Shown one piece after another: positions 27,316-37,069 of a stretch of DNA of 62,236 nucleotides. The stretch's first letter is position 1, and the number at the start of each line of letters is the position of its first letter. The DNA comes from Acidobacteriota bacterium (GTDB lineage: Bacteria > Acidobacteriota > Terriglobia > Terriglobales > Acidobacteriaceae). The stretch lies in NCBI GenBank assembly GCA_025359885.1, contig JANYDG010000040.1:1-62236 (forward strand). The letters run 5' to 3'. A model generated the notes under the pieces. It searched no databases, had not been told where the DNA came from, and was given only the letters and a program-made list of their open reading frames with translations. A program made the position numbers and the translations under genes.

Positions 27316-27909
27316 CTAGCTTCGCCGATACCGCGAAACTCCAACTGCAATCCCCGCCGCAGCCACCACCTTGAGCACGTCCCCCGGCAAAAACGGCAGC
27401 ACCGCATGCGTCAGAACTGCGCTCGCCGTAGCATGTGTAAACAGGCCCAGCCAAACTGCGCCCATGGCCAGCGTCACCAGGCTGCCTGCCCCGGTAATCG
27501 CCACGCCGCGATAAAACCCGCGCGACCCTTGCCGATACATCCAGCTCACCAACGGGGCCACCACCGGGTAGCTCAGCAGATATCCGCCCGTTGGACCCAG
27601 CAACTGGGCCATCCCGCCCAGCCCATGCGGTGTAAAGACCGGCAATCCGGCTGCGCCTTCAGCCAGATAAGCCAACATCGTCGCAAAAGCCACACGTGGG
27701 CTCATCAGCAATCCAAGCAGCAGCACTGCAAACGGCTGCAACGTCACCGGCACCGGCGTAAAACCAAGCGGAACAGCTACATGAGCGCATACCGCCACCA
27801 GCGCACTCCCTGCCAGCACCAGGCCACCGCTGCGCAACAGCGTCCCAACCATGCTCGGCCACGAATCCAGTCCTGCCCTTACCGAAACACTCTCAGCTAT
27901 ACGATTCAT
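27316..27909 (-). CDS. bioY: Biotin transporter BioY
   Basis: A 197-residue S-component of an energy-coupling-factor transporter with about six membrane segments. Family motifs are VPLGFTPVPVTLQPFAVLLL, LAEGAAGLPVF, LLGPTGGYLLSYP and the C-terminal LPGDVLKVVAA. No EcfA/EcfT genes are in the window; BioY can work alone. Its ATG overlaps the stop of a small upstream gene. Confidence 0.93.
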   Translation of the reverse strand: MNRIAESVSVRAGLDSWPSMVGTLLRSGGLVLAGSALVAVCAHVAVPLGFTPVPVTLQPFAVLLLGLLMSPRVAFATMLAYLAEGAAGLPVFTPHGLGGMAQLLGPTGGYLLSYPVVAPLVSWMYRQGSRGFYRGVAITGAGSLVTLAMGAVWLGLFTHATASAVLTHAVLPFLPGDVLKVVAAAGIAVGVSRYRRS

Positions 27910-28076
27910 GCCTTATCTCCATCTTCGCTTCTCGGTTTCTCCGTTAGACCCTGAATTGCGCCAGCGTTCTCATCGGAACGCCCACGCTGCGACCGCTTTA
28001 CATAACGGGCAAGGATCAACGCCGCGATCAACAGCGCAGCAACTGAAACCGCCAGGCCTGCCAGCAACCAATGCAT
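27906..28076 (-). CDS. 56-residue single-pass membrane peptide upstream of bioY
   Basis: ATG 28076 opens a 56-residue frame: MHWLLAGLAVSVAALLIAAL, then ILARYVKRSQRGRS and a charged tail ending EDGDKA. AAAGGTG lies 7 nt upstream as ribosome site, and the TGA overlaps the bioY start (ATGA), so translation is coupled. One hydrophobic helix followed by basic residues predicts an inner-membrane anchor with a cytosolic tail. No family is recognised. A tie to BioY is inferred from overlap only. Confidence 0.72.
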   Translation of the reverse strand: MHWLLAGLAVSVAALLIAALILARYVKRSQRGRSDENAGAIQGLTEKPRSEDGDKA

Positions 28077-28332
28077 CAGCACACCTTTCGCACATTTCCT
28101 GCTGTCCTATCACGATGTAGACCAGCGCGCCCGGCTCTCCCGCACAAGAAAAAGTCTCTCGAACTTCGCGAGCAAATACTCATCACAGATACGCAGCCTT
28201 AATTCGAAGAATATCAGAACGCCATCCATGCCCCTCAATCCCATCAAAATCAACATCTCCGGCGTTTCCCGCTTGCCGACCGCGCCCGAGTACGGCAAGA
28301 TTACTGTGCACCTTTACCGAGGAAAGACCACC

Positions 28333-29739
28333 ATGCCCACGCCCATCAAGTTCGGTACCTCCGGCTGGCGCTCCATCGTCGCCGACGAATTCACCATCGC
28401 CAACATCCGCCGCGCCGTCGCCGGCATCGCCGCCTACGTCCTCACCCAGCCAGCTCCTCATCGCGTCCTCGTTGGTCGTGACCCTCGTTTCCTCGGTGAA
28501 GCCTTCGTTGACGAAGCCGCGCGCATCCTCGCCGCACACGGCATCACCCCTATCGTCATTCCAGATGCCGCACCCACCCCCGCCATCAGCTATGCAGTCA
28601 CCACCCTCAAGACATCTGGAGCGATCAACTTCACCGCCAGCCACAATCCTCCTGAATACAACGGCATCAAGTTTTCGACACACGACGGCGCACCCGCGCT
28701 CCCTGAAGTAACACGGCAGATCGAGGCCGCCATCATGGCGCTTGGCGATGACCCCCGGATTCCCCGCCTCAATTCATCCGAACCCGGCTTTGAAACCACA
28801 GACGTCAAGCCCGCCTACCTCGCCCGCATCGCCGAGCTCGTTGACCTCAAAGCCATTGCAGCATCCGGCATTAAAGTCGTCTTTGATCCCTTCTGGGGGG
28901 CAGGGCGCGGCTACAGTTGCCACATCCTCCGCTCCGTCGGCGTCGAAGTTGCTACCGTCCACGATTACCGCGATGTCCTCTTCGGCGGCCACGCTCCAGA
29001 GCCGGACGACCACCTGCTCGCCGAAGCTAAGGCCAAGATGAACCAAATCGGTGCCAGCCTCGTCATCGCCACCGACGGCGACGCAGACCGCTTCGGCATC
29101 GTCGATAGCGACGGCACCTTCCTCCAGCCCAACTACATCATCGCCCTCCTCTTCGACTACCTCGTCGAAACCCGAGGCTGGCGCAACGGAGTCGCCAAAT
29201 CTGTCGCGACCACAAACCTCATCAACGCCCTCGCCGACTTCCACAACGTCCCGCTCTATGAGACCCCGGTCGGCTTCAAATACATTGGCGAACTCATCAT
29301 CGCCGACAAAATTGCCATCGGCGGGGAAGAATCCGCCGGCCTTACCATCCGCGGACACGTCCCTGAAAAAGACGGCGTCATCGCCGGCCTCCTCGTCGCA
29401 GAAATGGTCGCAAGACGAGGCAAGTCTCTGGGCACTCAATTGAAGGAGCTATTTGCCAAAGTAGGTTCCTTCTATCCCGTTCGCGAGAACTTTCACTTGA
29501 CCCCAGAGGACAAAGCAAATTTCACTCAGAAGTTGAAAGTAGATCCAACGGAACTGGGCGGCCGCAAAGTTACAGCGGTCGTCCGCACTGACGGCCTCAA
29601 ACTCGTTCTCGACGACGGTTCCTGGGTTTGCTACCGGCTTTCAGGGACGGAGCCAGTAGTCCGCGCCTACACCGAAGCCAGAAACGAAGCCGACATGGCC
29701 TCGCTCTCAGCAGCAGCCAAAGCCTTCGTCCTGAACTAG
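28333..29739 (+). CDS. Alpha-phosphohexomutase (phosphoglucomutase/phosphomannomutase)
   Basis: Interconverts hexose 1- and 6-phosphates for polysaccharide and glycolytic use. 468 residues with the four-domain signature: GTSGWRSIVADEFT, the phosphoserine loop TASHNPPEYNGIKF (Ser103), the Mg loop DGDADRFGI, the sugar loop GGEESAGLTI, and the phosphate loop RLSGTEPVVRAY. ATG 28333 is chosen over 28228 because GAGGAAAG precedes it and the fold begins here. GlmM is less likely given the motifs. Confidence 0.92.
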   Translation: MPTPIKFGTSGWRSIVADEFTIANIRRAVAGIAAYVLTQPAPHRVLVGRDPRFLGEAFVDEAARILAAHGITPIVIPDAAPTPAISYAVTTLKTSGAINFTASHNPPEYNGIKFSTHDGAPALPEVTRQIEAAIMALGDDPRIPRLNSSEPGFETTDVKPAYLARIAELVDLKAIAASGIKVVFDPFWGAGRGYSCHILRSVGVEVATVHDYRDVLFGGHAPEPDDHLLAEAKAKMNQIGASLVIATDGDADRFGIVDSDGTFLQPNYIIALLFDYLVETRGWRNGVAKSVATTNLINALADFHNVPLYETPVGFKYIGELIIADKIAIGGEESAGLTIRGHVPEKDGVIAGLLVAEMVARRGKSLGTQLKELFAKVGSFYPVRENFHLTPEDKANFTQKLKVDPTELGGRKVTAVVRTDGLKLVLDDGSWVCYRLSGTEPVVRAYTEARNEADMASLSAAAKAFVLN

Positions 29740-29787
29740 CACTTCGTTACCAGAGTCGTCATCCTTCGCACGAAAGAATCCCGGGTG

Positions 29788-29824
29788 CCCCATCCTTGCC
29801 GCGCCCTTTGCGGCATGGGTGGGA
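29788..29824. repeat. REP-like hairpin element
   Basis: CCCATCCTTGCCGC and GCGGCATGGGTGGG form an imperfect hairpin, followed by ACCACAAAAGTCGATGAG. The tail nearly matches GGCAAAACTCGATGAG in the bufA-bufB hairpin, so both belong to one dispersed family. Confidence 0.6.
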
Positions 29825-29850
29825 ACCACAAAAGTCGATGAGTCGTTGAA

Positions 29851-29924
29851 CTTGCATTTGCCGTTGCTTTTGCTTTTACCGTTGCATTTGCTTTTGCCGT
29901 TGCATTTGCTTCTGCTTTTCCGTC
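29851..29924. repeat. Low-complexity 6/18-bp tandem repeat
   Basis: TTGCATTTGC, TTGCTTTTGC and TTGCCG units alternate with an 18-bp rhythm over about 74 bp, ahead of the DivIC gene. Apparent reading frames through it encode only Lys/Ala/Asn runs and are not genes. Confidence 0.85.
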
Positions 29925-29992
29925 TGTCATTCCCAAAGGGAATCTGCTTCTGTCCTTGTTTTGTTTTTAACCACGATTCACTCACCACTAAA

Positions 29993-30364
29993 ATGCCCCA
30001 AACCCTCAAACCCGCCACCCCCACCCCACCCGAAAAAACCGGCTTGAAGACCCTCGTCTCCAACCGCCGCCGCCTCGTCACGATCGCGGCGTTTGCCATC
30101 GCCATGCTCCTCGCCTGGCACGTCGTCAACGGACGCAACGGCCTGACGAGCTGGCAGCAAAAGCGCGCAGAAAACAAAGCCCTGGCCATCGAAGTGCAGC
30201 AACTCACGGCTGAAAACGCCCGCCTCAGCCAGCATGTTGACCGCCTCAGATCCGACCCGGGAGCTATCGAGCACGAGGCTCGCGAGCGCCTCCACTACGC
30301 TCGCCCCAACGAAATCATCTACGCGCTCCCAGAAAGCCCCGCCAGCAAGCCTCCCTCAAAGTAG
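29993..30364 (+). CDS. Septum formation initiator family protein (DivIC/FtsB)
   Basis: A 123-residue single-pass protein: basic cytosolic N-terminus (LKTLVSNRRRLV), one membrane helix (TIAAFAIAMLLAWHVV), then a periplasmic coiled coil (ENKALAIEVQQLTAENARL) and the ARERLHYARPNEIIY motif typical of FtsB/DivIC. It bridges divisome proteins FtsQ and FtsL. ATG 29993 is used although the frame is open upstream, because the upstream part is repeat DNA. Confidence 0.85.
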   Translation: MPQTLKPATPTPPEKTGLKTLVSNRRRLVTIAAFAIAMLLAWHVVNGRNGLTSWQQKRAENKALAIEVQQLTAENARLSQHVDRLRSDPGAIEHEARERLHYARPNEIIYALPESPASKPPSK

Positions 30365-30442
30365 TCAGCCGCCGCGAACACACTGAAAGCCCTGCTCCTC
30401 CAAAGTCGTTTCCAGTCAGACCTCAAAAAAGAAAACCCTTTG

Positions 30443-33400
30443 CTATTCGACATCCGCCCAGTTGTCTTCCGGGTTGCGGTCGATCAGTTTGCTGTAGGGG
30501 TCAATGGCTGCACGCGAGGGCTTTTCGTCTGTAACGAAAATGAAGGTGGTATGCGGCTGGGTAATCCACACTTTTTCGGTATGGAGGGGCTTTTCTGAGT
30601 CCTTTTTGCCTTTGAAAACACCCACTTCGACGAGGTCGTGGATAGGAATTTCAGTTTCAGCACCTTCGCCGTTGGCGCGCATCTTGCGGGCATCAACAAT
30701 GAGCGTGACCCGATATTTGTGGTCGGCGGTTTCCTGCACCCTGGCGGAGACAGTTTTGTTGTCGTACAGAGTGATGGTCTCAAACAGGTCAGTGATCATG
30801 TATTGCAGGTCAGGGGGCGTCTGCTTGCGCAGCGCCGCGACCAGGTCGCGCGTGTCCGGGTAGGGCGGCCCATTCATCTTCCACTTTTCGAGGAATTCCT
30901 TGAGGGCAAGGTTGAGCTTGTCTTCGCCAATCGCGTCAGAGAGACCGTAGAATGCCATCGATCCCTTCTGGTACCAGACATACGGTTCGCTCTGAACCAG
31001 GACCAGCGGTGGTTCGTGGCGCACTTCACCAGACCGGCCGCGCAGGTATCCGTCCAGCTCGAACTTGAGGAAGCGGCGCATGTTTTCGTCACCATACTTC
31101 TTTTGCATGACGCGGAGGGCGGAGTATTCGGCGAGGCTCTCAGACATCATGTTTGAGCCTTTCTCAGCGCCGCCAATGAGTTGATGCCCCCACCATTGAT
31201 GCGCGAGTTCGTGGGCGGTGACGAACCAGGTAAAGTCGATGTCTTCCGGCTTTTCAAGGCGGCCAATGAAGCCGATAGCTTCTGAAAACGGAACTGTGTT
31301 GGGAAATGACTGCGCGAAACCGCGGTAGCGCGGAAATTCGATGATGCGATACTGCGCAAACTGGTAGGGGCCATAATTGGCCGTGTAGTAGTCCAGCCCA
31401 CCCTCTGAGGCGCCAATCATCTTGTCGATGTTGTAGGCGTGGCCTGGGTAGTAGTACACCTCGATGTTGGTGCCTTTGTACTTTTCCCGACGAACCGCGT
31501 AGTCGCCGGACATGTAGTTGAAGAAGTTCTGAATGCGGGTCGAGCCCATGGAGTATTCGAAGTAGCGACGGCCATTCTGCTGCCATTCGCGGGCAAGGTA
31601 GCCCGGTGAGATGGCGATCTGGCTGGGGGTCGTGCTGACGACCGTGTGATAAGTGATGAAATCAGAGTCAGGGCTGAAGAGGTTTGTGTTCATCGCTGCC
31701 GGGTTTCCGCGGTCGGGCATTTCCTCCTGCTGGGGCAGACCTTCTTCGCGCCGGCGGACAGGATTGTCAAGTTCTCGACCGCGGTCATAGCCCAGCGAAA
31801 AGAAGTAGTCCTTGTCAAAGAAAGTACCGTTGTAGGCGAACTCCGCCTGCTCTCCGCTGTTGCGGAAGCCAGGGTTCTCGTACGCGCACTCAAAGTGGAT
31901 CTGGAGGGTTTCGCCAGGCTTGAGCGGAGTCGCCAGGTTGTATTGCCAGAAGCCATCATTGACATCGGCAATTGCAGCCGTCGCCGGGCGGTCAAAGGTG
32001 ACCGATTTGAGCGACTTGCGGCTGTTGGTCAGGTAAATTTCGCTGATCGGCTTATCTGTCTTGTTGACCGCGGTAAAGGTGCCGGTCGCGTGGAAGCGGC
32101 GCTCTTCGGGGAAGATGTCGACCTGGGTATCAACCGCGGTGATCTTGAGGATCGGCCTGTTCTCGTACTTCTTGTAGGACTTCTCGTAGTCGGCCTGCAG
32201 GTTGCGGATGGCCTTATCTGTCAGAAAGCTGTTGAGTATGTGGGTGTTGTAGTAGTACCAGCTTCCACTGCCAACGGCCGCCAGTGTCGGAATGATCAGC
32301 AGTACCGCGTAGGCGGGCAGTGAACGCCTTGCGGTCCGCAGACGGGCGCGTAGATTGATTTCCGCCCCACGACGCGCAAGCAGGCTGGCGATGACCCCAA
32401 ACAAAACAGCCCAGGCCAGCCAATACAAGATTGACCACAACAGCGGTCGAACGAAGTGCCCGTAACCATTCATGTCCGAGTAGGTGTAAGGCACCACATC
32501 GCCGAACATGTACAAGCGGTCCGACAGGCCCATCGTGTCTGAAATCTGTTCAAGCAGGAAAACGCCAATCAGGATTCCGTGGCCAATAAACTTGTTCGGC
32601 ACGATGGTTTGAACGAAGAAGGCAAGCAGCGCAAAGATCACAACCTGCGGGAAGACAACCAGGTAAAGCTCCTGGAAATACTGCACGAGTTCGAAGTTGT
32701 AGTAGCCCGACATGACCTGGGAAAGGATTCCGCAGAACATGACAACCGTGAGCAGTGATAGCTCTGCGGCACAGAGAGCGGTGAGCTTGCCGAGAGTGTC
32801 TACCCACGACGGAAAGGGCAGCGCATCGTGAATCTGTTCGAAATGGGTGTCGCGCTCGCGCCAGATCAGTTCGCCTGCGTACATCGTGGCAACAATTAAA
32901 AGAAAGAGCATGCCGTTGCCTTCGACGGCTTGAACCATGTCTGCAGTGACCGGCCAGACGTTTGCGCCAGCCCGGTGACCGACTGAACGTCCACTCGCAA
33001 GACAAAAAGCAACCATCAGGATGGTGATCGCCCAGAAGGGAATCTCCCGAAAGATGTTTCGCAGGTAAATGCCAGTCAGCGACAGATATTGCTGTACCGC
33101 GGCGTAAGGTGAAAAGTGGGTTAGAACTTTGGGCAGAATGCTATGAAAGCTTGGCAGTGGCGGAGCTGTGGATTCCTGCTCAGTTCTCTTCTGTTTTCGG
33201 TTGCGGCGGGCGGTTAAGGCCTCGGCAGACATGGGAAAAAGCAGAAACAAGAGCGAAAGCGCGACCAGACCTACCGACATCCAAAGAACACGATTCCAAA
33301 AGAACATTCCAGTGAGCGGAAGCCATGTGGAATTCTGCTCAACCACGGTCCAGTAGCGGCTGACGCTGCGCAGCAGAATGATGCCGACTGGATCAAAAAC

Positions 33401-34018
33401 TGAAGGCCAGAATGGGTCGAGACTCCTGCTTTGTATCACGGATATCAGTCCGATGAGATAGACGATCATCAGCGCTACGCCCTGCAGGTAGACCACAATC
33501 ACTTTTCGGGTCAATGCGGCGACAAGGAAAAACAAGCTACCGAGAAAGAAAACCTGAGGCGCAATGATCAAGGCATAGTGATATGCCAGCATGGGCAGAT
33601 TGATAGGTGCCAGACGTGTCTGGTCCGCCCAGGGTGCAAATCTACCCAACATCTCGCCGAGCGGTATGCCGGCAAATACAAACAGGGTTGTTAACAGTGA
33701 TCCGGCCCATCGCCCGCCGAGATAGGCAAATTTACTGATAGGTTTCGTAAAGATGATCTGATAAGTATCCAGCTGGAAGTCGCGCAGAATCGAGGTTCCA
33801 AAAATCGCCGCCATGACAATGGAGCCGAAGAAGCAGAACTGGAAATCATAGAGCTGTGTAGCAAATGGCCCGTTCGCGAGAACCTTGCCCGCTCCCAGGA
33901 AGATATCCGGGGCAGCCGTAAAGATCATGGTCAGCACGAGCCAGAGGCTGAGATAGCAGTAGGTCGAAATGCTCTTCAGCCGGAGCTTCAGTTCAAAAGC
34001 GAAAAAGTCCAGAAACAT
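30443..34018 (-). CDS. ABC permease fused to an M1-family aminopeptidase
   Basis: A 1191-residue fusion. The N-terminal about 600 residues contain two groups of membrane helices (YCYLSLWLVLTMIFTAAPDI onward, and ISLLF-type helices to LIIPTLAAVGSGSW). The C-terminal half is a periplasmic peptidase with HELAHQWWGH (Zn ligands and catalytic Glu, near residue 935) and the third ligand in ESLAEYSALR. The paired ATPase is encoded 45 bp upstream. The peptide substrate and whether the permease moves it are unknown. GAGGAGA lies upstream of the ATG. Confidence 0.9.
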   Translation of the reverse strand: MFLDFFAFELKLRLKSISTYCYLSLWLVLTMIFTAAPDIFLGAGKVLANGPFATQLYDFQFCFFGSIVMAAIFGTSILRDFQLDTYQIIFTKPISKFAYLGGRWAGSLLTTLFVFAGIPLGEMLGRFAPWADQTRLAPINLPMLAYHYALIIAPQVFFLGSLFFLVAALTRKVIVVYLQGVALMIVYLIGLISVIQSRSLDPFWPSVFDPVGIILLRSVSRYWTVVEQNSTWLPLTGMFFWNRVLWMSVGLVALSLLFLLFPMSAEALTARRNRKQKRTEQESTAPPLPSFHSILPKVLTHFSPYAAVQQYLSLTGIYLRNIFREIPFWAITILMVAFCLASGRSVGHRAGANVWPVTADMVQAVEGNGMLFLLIVATMYAGELIWRERDTHFEQIHDALPFPSWVDTLGKLTALCAAELSLLTVVMFCGILSQVMSGYYNFELVQYFQELYLVVFPQVVIFALLAFFVQTIVPNKFIGHGILIGVFLLEQISDTMGLSDRLYMFGDVVPYTYSDMNGYGHFVRPLLWSILYWLAWAVLFGVIASLLARRGAEINLRARLRTARRSLPAYAVLLIIPTLAAVGSGSWYYYNTHILNSFLTDKAIRNLQADYEKSYKKYENRPILKITAVDTQVDIFPEERRFHATGTFTAVNKTDKPISEIYLTNSRKSLKSVTFDRPATAAIADVNDGFWQYNLATPLKPGETLQIHFECAYENPGFRNSGEQAEFAYNGTFFDKDYFFSLGYDRGRELDNPVRRREEGLPQQEEMPDRGNPAAMNTNLFSPDSDFITYHTVVSTTPSQIAISPGYLAREWQQNGRRYFEYSMGSTRIQNFFNYMSGDYAVRREKYKGTNIEVYYYPGHAYNIDKMIGASEGGLDYYTANYGPYQFAQYRIIEFPRYRGFAQSFPNTVPFSEAIGFIGRLEKPEDIDFTWFVTAHELAHQWWGHQLIGGAEKGSNMMSESLAEYSALRVMQKKYGDENMRRFLKFELDGYLRGRSGEVRHEPPLVLVQSEPYVWYQKGSMAFYGLSDAIGEDKLNLALKEFLEKWKMNGPPYPDTRDLVAALRKQTPPDLQYMITDLFETITLYDNKTVSARVQETADHKYRVTLIVDARKMRANGEGAETEIPIHDLVEVGVFKGKKDSEKPLHTEKVWITQPHTTFIFVTDEKPSRAAIDPYSKLIDRNPEDNWADVE

Positions 34019-34063
34019 GGGGTAGCTCTCCTCGCGGTCTACGACGCTGCGGTCGGGTCGAAG

Positions 34064-34945
34064 TTACTGAATGCGCTGGGAATTCAGGGTGAGGAAATAA
34101 ACGTCCTCCAGGTCAGGATCGACGGCGCGGAAGCGGTCCCCGGGGTTACTCTCCGCGTGGATGCGCAACTCATGTTCGCCGCCAACAAGTTTCGTTGAGA
34201 CAACCTTGAAATTGGCAGAGACGTCGTTGAACTCGTCTGCATTCTTGACCACGATGCTCCAGATGCCCCCGCGGAGCTTTTCGAGGGTTTCTACAGGCGA
34301 GCCTTCAAGCACGACGCGGCCGTTGCTGATAATGGCCATCCGGGGGCATAGCTCGCGGACGTCTTCCACAATGTGCGTCGAGAGGATCACGATAACGTCA
34401 CGGGCGAGCGAGCTGAGCAGGTTCAGGAATCGGTTCCGCTCGGCCGGGTCGAGGCCAGCCGTAGGCTCGTCAACGATGATGAGTTTTGGGTTTGCAAGCA
34501 ACGCCTGCGCAATGCCAAAGCGCTGTTTCATGCCGCCGGAGTAGGTGCTCAGGGCCTTTTTGCGCGCATCCCATAGATTCGTCTGGCGGAGCAGAGTATC
34601 CACGATCTCCTTGCGCTCACCCGTTTTGGAGATACCCTTCATCACCGCCAGATGGTGCAGCATGTCAAGTGCTGAGATGCGGGGGTAAACGCCAAACTCC
34701 TGGGGCAGGTAGCCAAGCTGGCGGCGCACTGCGTCCTTGTTCGCCACAACATCCATGCCGTTCAGCAGAATCTGGCCAGTATCGGGGTCCTGAAGAGTCG
34801 CGATCGTGCGCATCAGCGTTGACTTGCCAGCGCCATTCGGTCCCAGCAGGCCAAACATGTTATTGCCAATCGAGAGGCTCAGGTTGTCGAGGGCTTGGAC
34901 GCCATTGGAGTAACGCTTGGATATGCCACGGATTTCAAGAGACAA
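34064..34945 (-). CDS. ABC transporter ATP-binding protein
   Basis: A 293-residue ATPase with Walker A GPNGAGKST, signature YSGGMKQRFG, Walker B LIIVDEPTAGLDP and the switch His in VILSTHIVED. It begins with TTG at 34945, supported by AAGGAG 8 nt upstream and by no earlier option. It energises the permease-peptidase fusion that follows. Confidence 0.92.
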   Translation of the reverse strand: MSLEIRGISKRYSNGVQALDNLSLSIGNNMFGLLGPNGAGKSTLMRTIATLQDPDTGQILLNGMDVVANKDAVRRQLGYLPQEFGVYPRISALDMLHHLAVMKGISKTGERKEIVDTLLRQTNLWDARKKALSTYSGGMKQRFGIAQALLANPKLIIVDEPTAGLDPAERNRFLNLLSSLARDVIVILSTHIVEDVRELCPRMAIISNGRVVLEGSPVETLEKLRGGIWSIVVKNADEFNDVSANFKVVSTKLVGGEHELRIHAESNPGDRFRAVDPDLEDVYFLTLNSQRIQ

Positions 34946-35257
34946 GAAACGGCTCCTTTTCAGGTTGAACGGAATGCTGGCCGGTCAGAGGAATACGCAC
35001 ACAAGCGGTCCCGCTGACACACGGAAAACTGGGGAATTCAATTACAGGAATAGTAACGAAGAAAGCCCCGCGGAAGTTCAATCAAATGCACGAATCAGGC
35101 AATAAAATCCGCAACCCTTTGCTCCAGCACCAGAAAAGTTGATGGGCGGTTTCTCTACCCGGGTTCTGGCAGATACTATGATCTTGATTCAAATCCGCCA
35201 GAATTAATCGTTTGCCGCTCGATGGGGCGGCTCTGCAAGCAGGAGTTGGGGTACACG
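34946..35257. other. Divergent intergenic region, nothing further recognised
   Basis: Separates the ABC ATPase gene (leftward) from the CocE-type gene (rightward). No coding frame, strong palindrome or RNA motif was seen; it must carry both promoters. AGGAG at 35241-35245 is 12 nt before the CocE ATG. Confidence 0.4.
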
Positions 35258-37045
35258 ATGAAGCGAATAACAGTGATTTTGTCCCTTTTGGCAGCAACCC
35301 TCGCCGCAACTGTGGGCTACGGTCAGCCCGCGCCACAGACGGCACCGGCAATTGTTGAAGAGCACGGCGTCGTGATGAAGACGCGTGACGGTATAACGCT
35401 GCGTGCGGACGTCTATCGGCCCGCTGGTGAAGGAAAATTCCCCGTCCTCCTGCAGCGGACGCCCTACAACAAGGCCAATACAGCTGATTTTGCCCGCAAG
35501 GCGGCGAGAGCTGGCTTCGTCGTAGTCGCGCAGGATGTGCGCGGAAGGTTTACGTCTGAGGGTGACTGGTATCCCTTCAAGTATGAAGAGGCCGACGGAT
35601 ACGACGCCGTTGAGTGGGCGGCGAACTTGCCCAATGCAAACGGCAAAGTCGGCATGTTTGGCGGTTCCTACGTCGGTGCGACCCAGATGCTCACAGCCGT
35701 AGGGCATCCGCCGCATCTGGCCGGAATCTGCCCGGTCGTCACGGCCAGCAATTACCACGAAAACTGGACCTACCAGGGCGGTGCATTTGAGCAGTGGTTC
35801 AACGAATCGTGGACCTCGGGCCTGGCGCAGGATACGGCTGACCGGGTGATTCGCCAAGGCACCAATGCAATGGTCGGAAGCCGGATGCTGCCCCTCGTCG
35901 AGTATCCGGTCTTCAACCTGACCCTGCCCTCTTCCCCGAGCGGACTGACGCGGGATTTGGCACCCTACTTTCAGGATTGGCTCGCTCACCCAGGCTATGA
36001 CAGCTACTGGAAGCAGTGGGCAATCGAGGAGCAATACGAGCAGATCCAGGTGCCTTCGCTCACCGTGGCCGCGTGGTACGACATTTTCCTTGGTGGATCG
36101 CTTCGCAACTTCACCGGCCTGAAGGCCCATGCAGGCAACGAGGGCGCTCGCAAAAATCAGAGGCTGCTGGTCACCATTGGTGGCCATTCCGGCGGTGGGC
36201 GCCACATCGGTAGCGTTGATTTTGGAGCAGAGGCTGAAGCGTATAACGAAGACGCAATCACCCTCGCCTGGTATCAATACCTGCTCCGCGGCGAGCAGAA
36301 TGAGTATGCCTCCCAAAAGCCGGTGAAGATTTTTGTCATGGGCGAGAACAAGTGGCGCGAAGAAGAGTCATGGCCGCTCGACCGCGCAAAGGCGACGCGT
36401 TTTTACCTCAGCTCAGCAGGAAAGGCGAACTCAGCCAATGGCGATGGGGCGCTTTCAACGATGCCTGCAAAAGGAGAAGCTGCCGACACCTTTGTCTATG
36501 ACCCCGACAACCCTGTCGCTACCACAGGCGGGCCGCTCTGTTGCGATGGGGATCACCTGGCTCCGGGGCCGCGCGACCAGCGGGCTGTCGAGACGCGGCC
36601 AGACGTGCTGGTGTATTCCACGCCTCCCCTTGACCAGGATACCGAAGTGACGGGGCCGATCACGCTTGAGCTGTACGCCGCAACTTCAGCGGTCGATACG
36701 GATTTCACAGCGAAGCTCGTGGACATAGGCCCAGATGGTTTTGCGCAGAATCTGACCGAAGGCATCCTGCGCGGCCGCTATCGTGAATCCACCACCGAAG
36801 CGAAGCTGCTCGACCCAGGCAAAAAGTATCTGTTCCACATTGATATGTGGGCGACCAGCAACGTGTTTCTCAAGGGGCACCGGATTCGTGTTGAGGTCAG
36901 CAGCAGCAATTTCCCGCGGTTCGACCGCAATCTGAATACAGGGAAAGTTGCCGCAACAGATCAGACCATGGTCAAGGCGACCAATACTGTCTTTCACGAC
37001 AAGGATCATCCATCGGCCCTGGTGCTGCCGCTCGTATCTCGCTAG
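35258..37045 (+). CDS. CocE/NonD-family secreted hydrolase
   Basis: A 595-residue protein with a Sec signal (RITVILSLLAATLAATVGYG), an alpha/beta-hydrolase domain and a C-terminal jelly roll as in X-Pro dipeptidyl peptidases and cocaine esterase. The nucleophile elbow is FGGSYVGATQ (Ser near residue 136); AWYDIFLGGSLRNF and GGHSGGGRH supply Asp and His. Acyl or peptide substrates are both known in the family. ATG 35258 begins the signal peptide. Confidence 0.87.
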   Translation: MKRITVILSLLAATLAATVGYGQPAPQTAPAIVEEHGVVMKTRDGITLRADVYRPAGEGKFPVLLQRTPYNKANTADFARKAARAGFVVVAQDVRGRFTSEGDWYPFKYEEADGYDAVEWAANLPNANGKVGMFGGSYVGATQMLTAVGHPPHLAGICPVVTASNYHENWTYQGGAFEQWFNESWTSGLAQDTADRVIRQGTNAMVGSRMLPLVEYPVFNLTLPSSPSGLTRDLAPYFQDWLAHPGYDSYWKQWAIEEQYEQIQVPSLTVAAWYDIFLGGSLRNFTGLKAHAGNEGARKNQRLLVTIGGHSGGGRHIGSVDFGAEAEAYNEDAITLAWYQYLLRGEQNEYASQKPVKIFVMGENKWREEESWPLDRAKATRFYLSSAGKANSANGDGALSTMPAKGEAADTFVYDPDNPVATTGGPLCCDGDHLAPGPRDQRAVETRPDVLVYSTPPLDQDTEVTGPITLELYAATSAVDTDFTAKLVDIGPDGFAQNLTEGILRGRYRESTTEAKLLDPGKKYLFHIDMWATSNVFLKGHRIRVEVSSSNFPRFDRNLNTGKVAATDQTMVKATNTVFHDKDHPSALVLPLVSR

Positions 37046-37069
37046 TCATCCTGCTGGGCCACTCGCCGG

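Noticed and set aside
29851..29924. CRISPR or coding repeat
   Set aside because: Units are too short and contiguous, without spacers; frames encode only low-complexity runs.
35204..36316. 370-codon minus-strand frame
   Set aside because: Antisense to the CocE-type hydrolase, whose catalytic motifs are clear; no recognised features.
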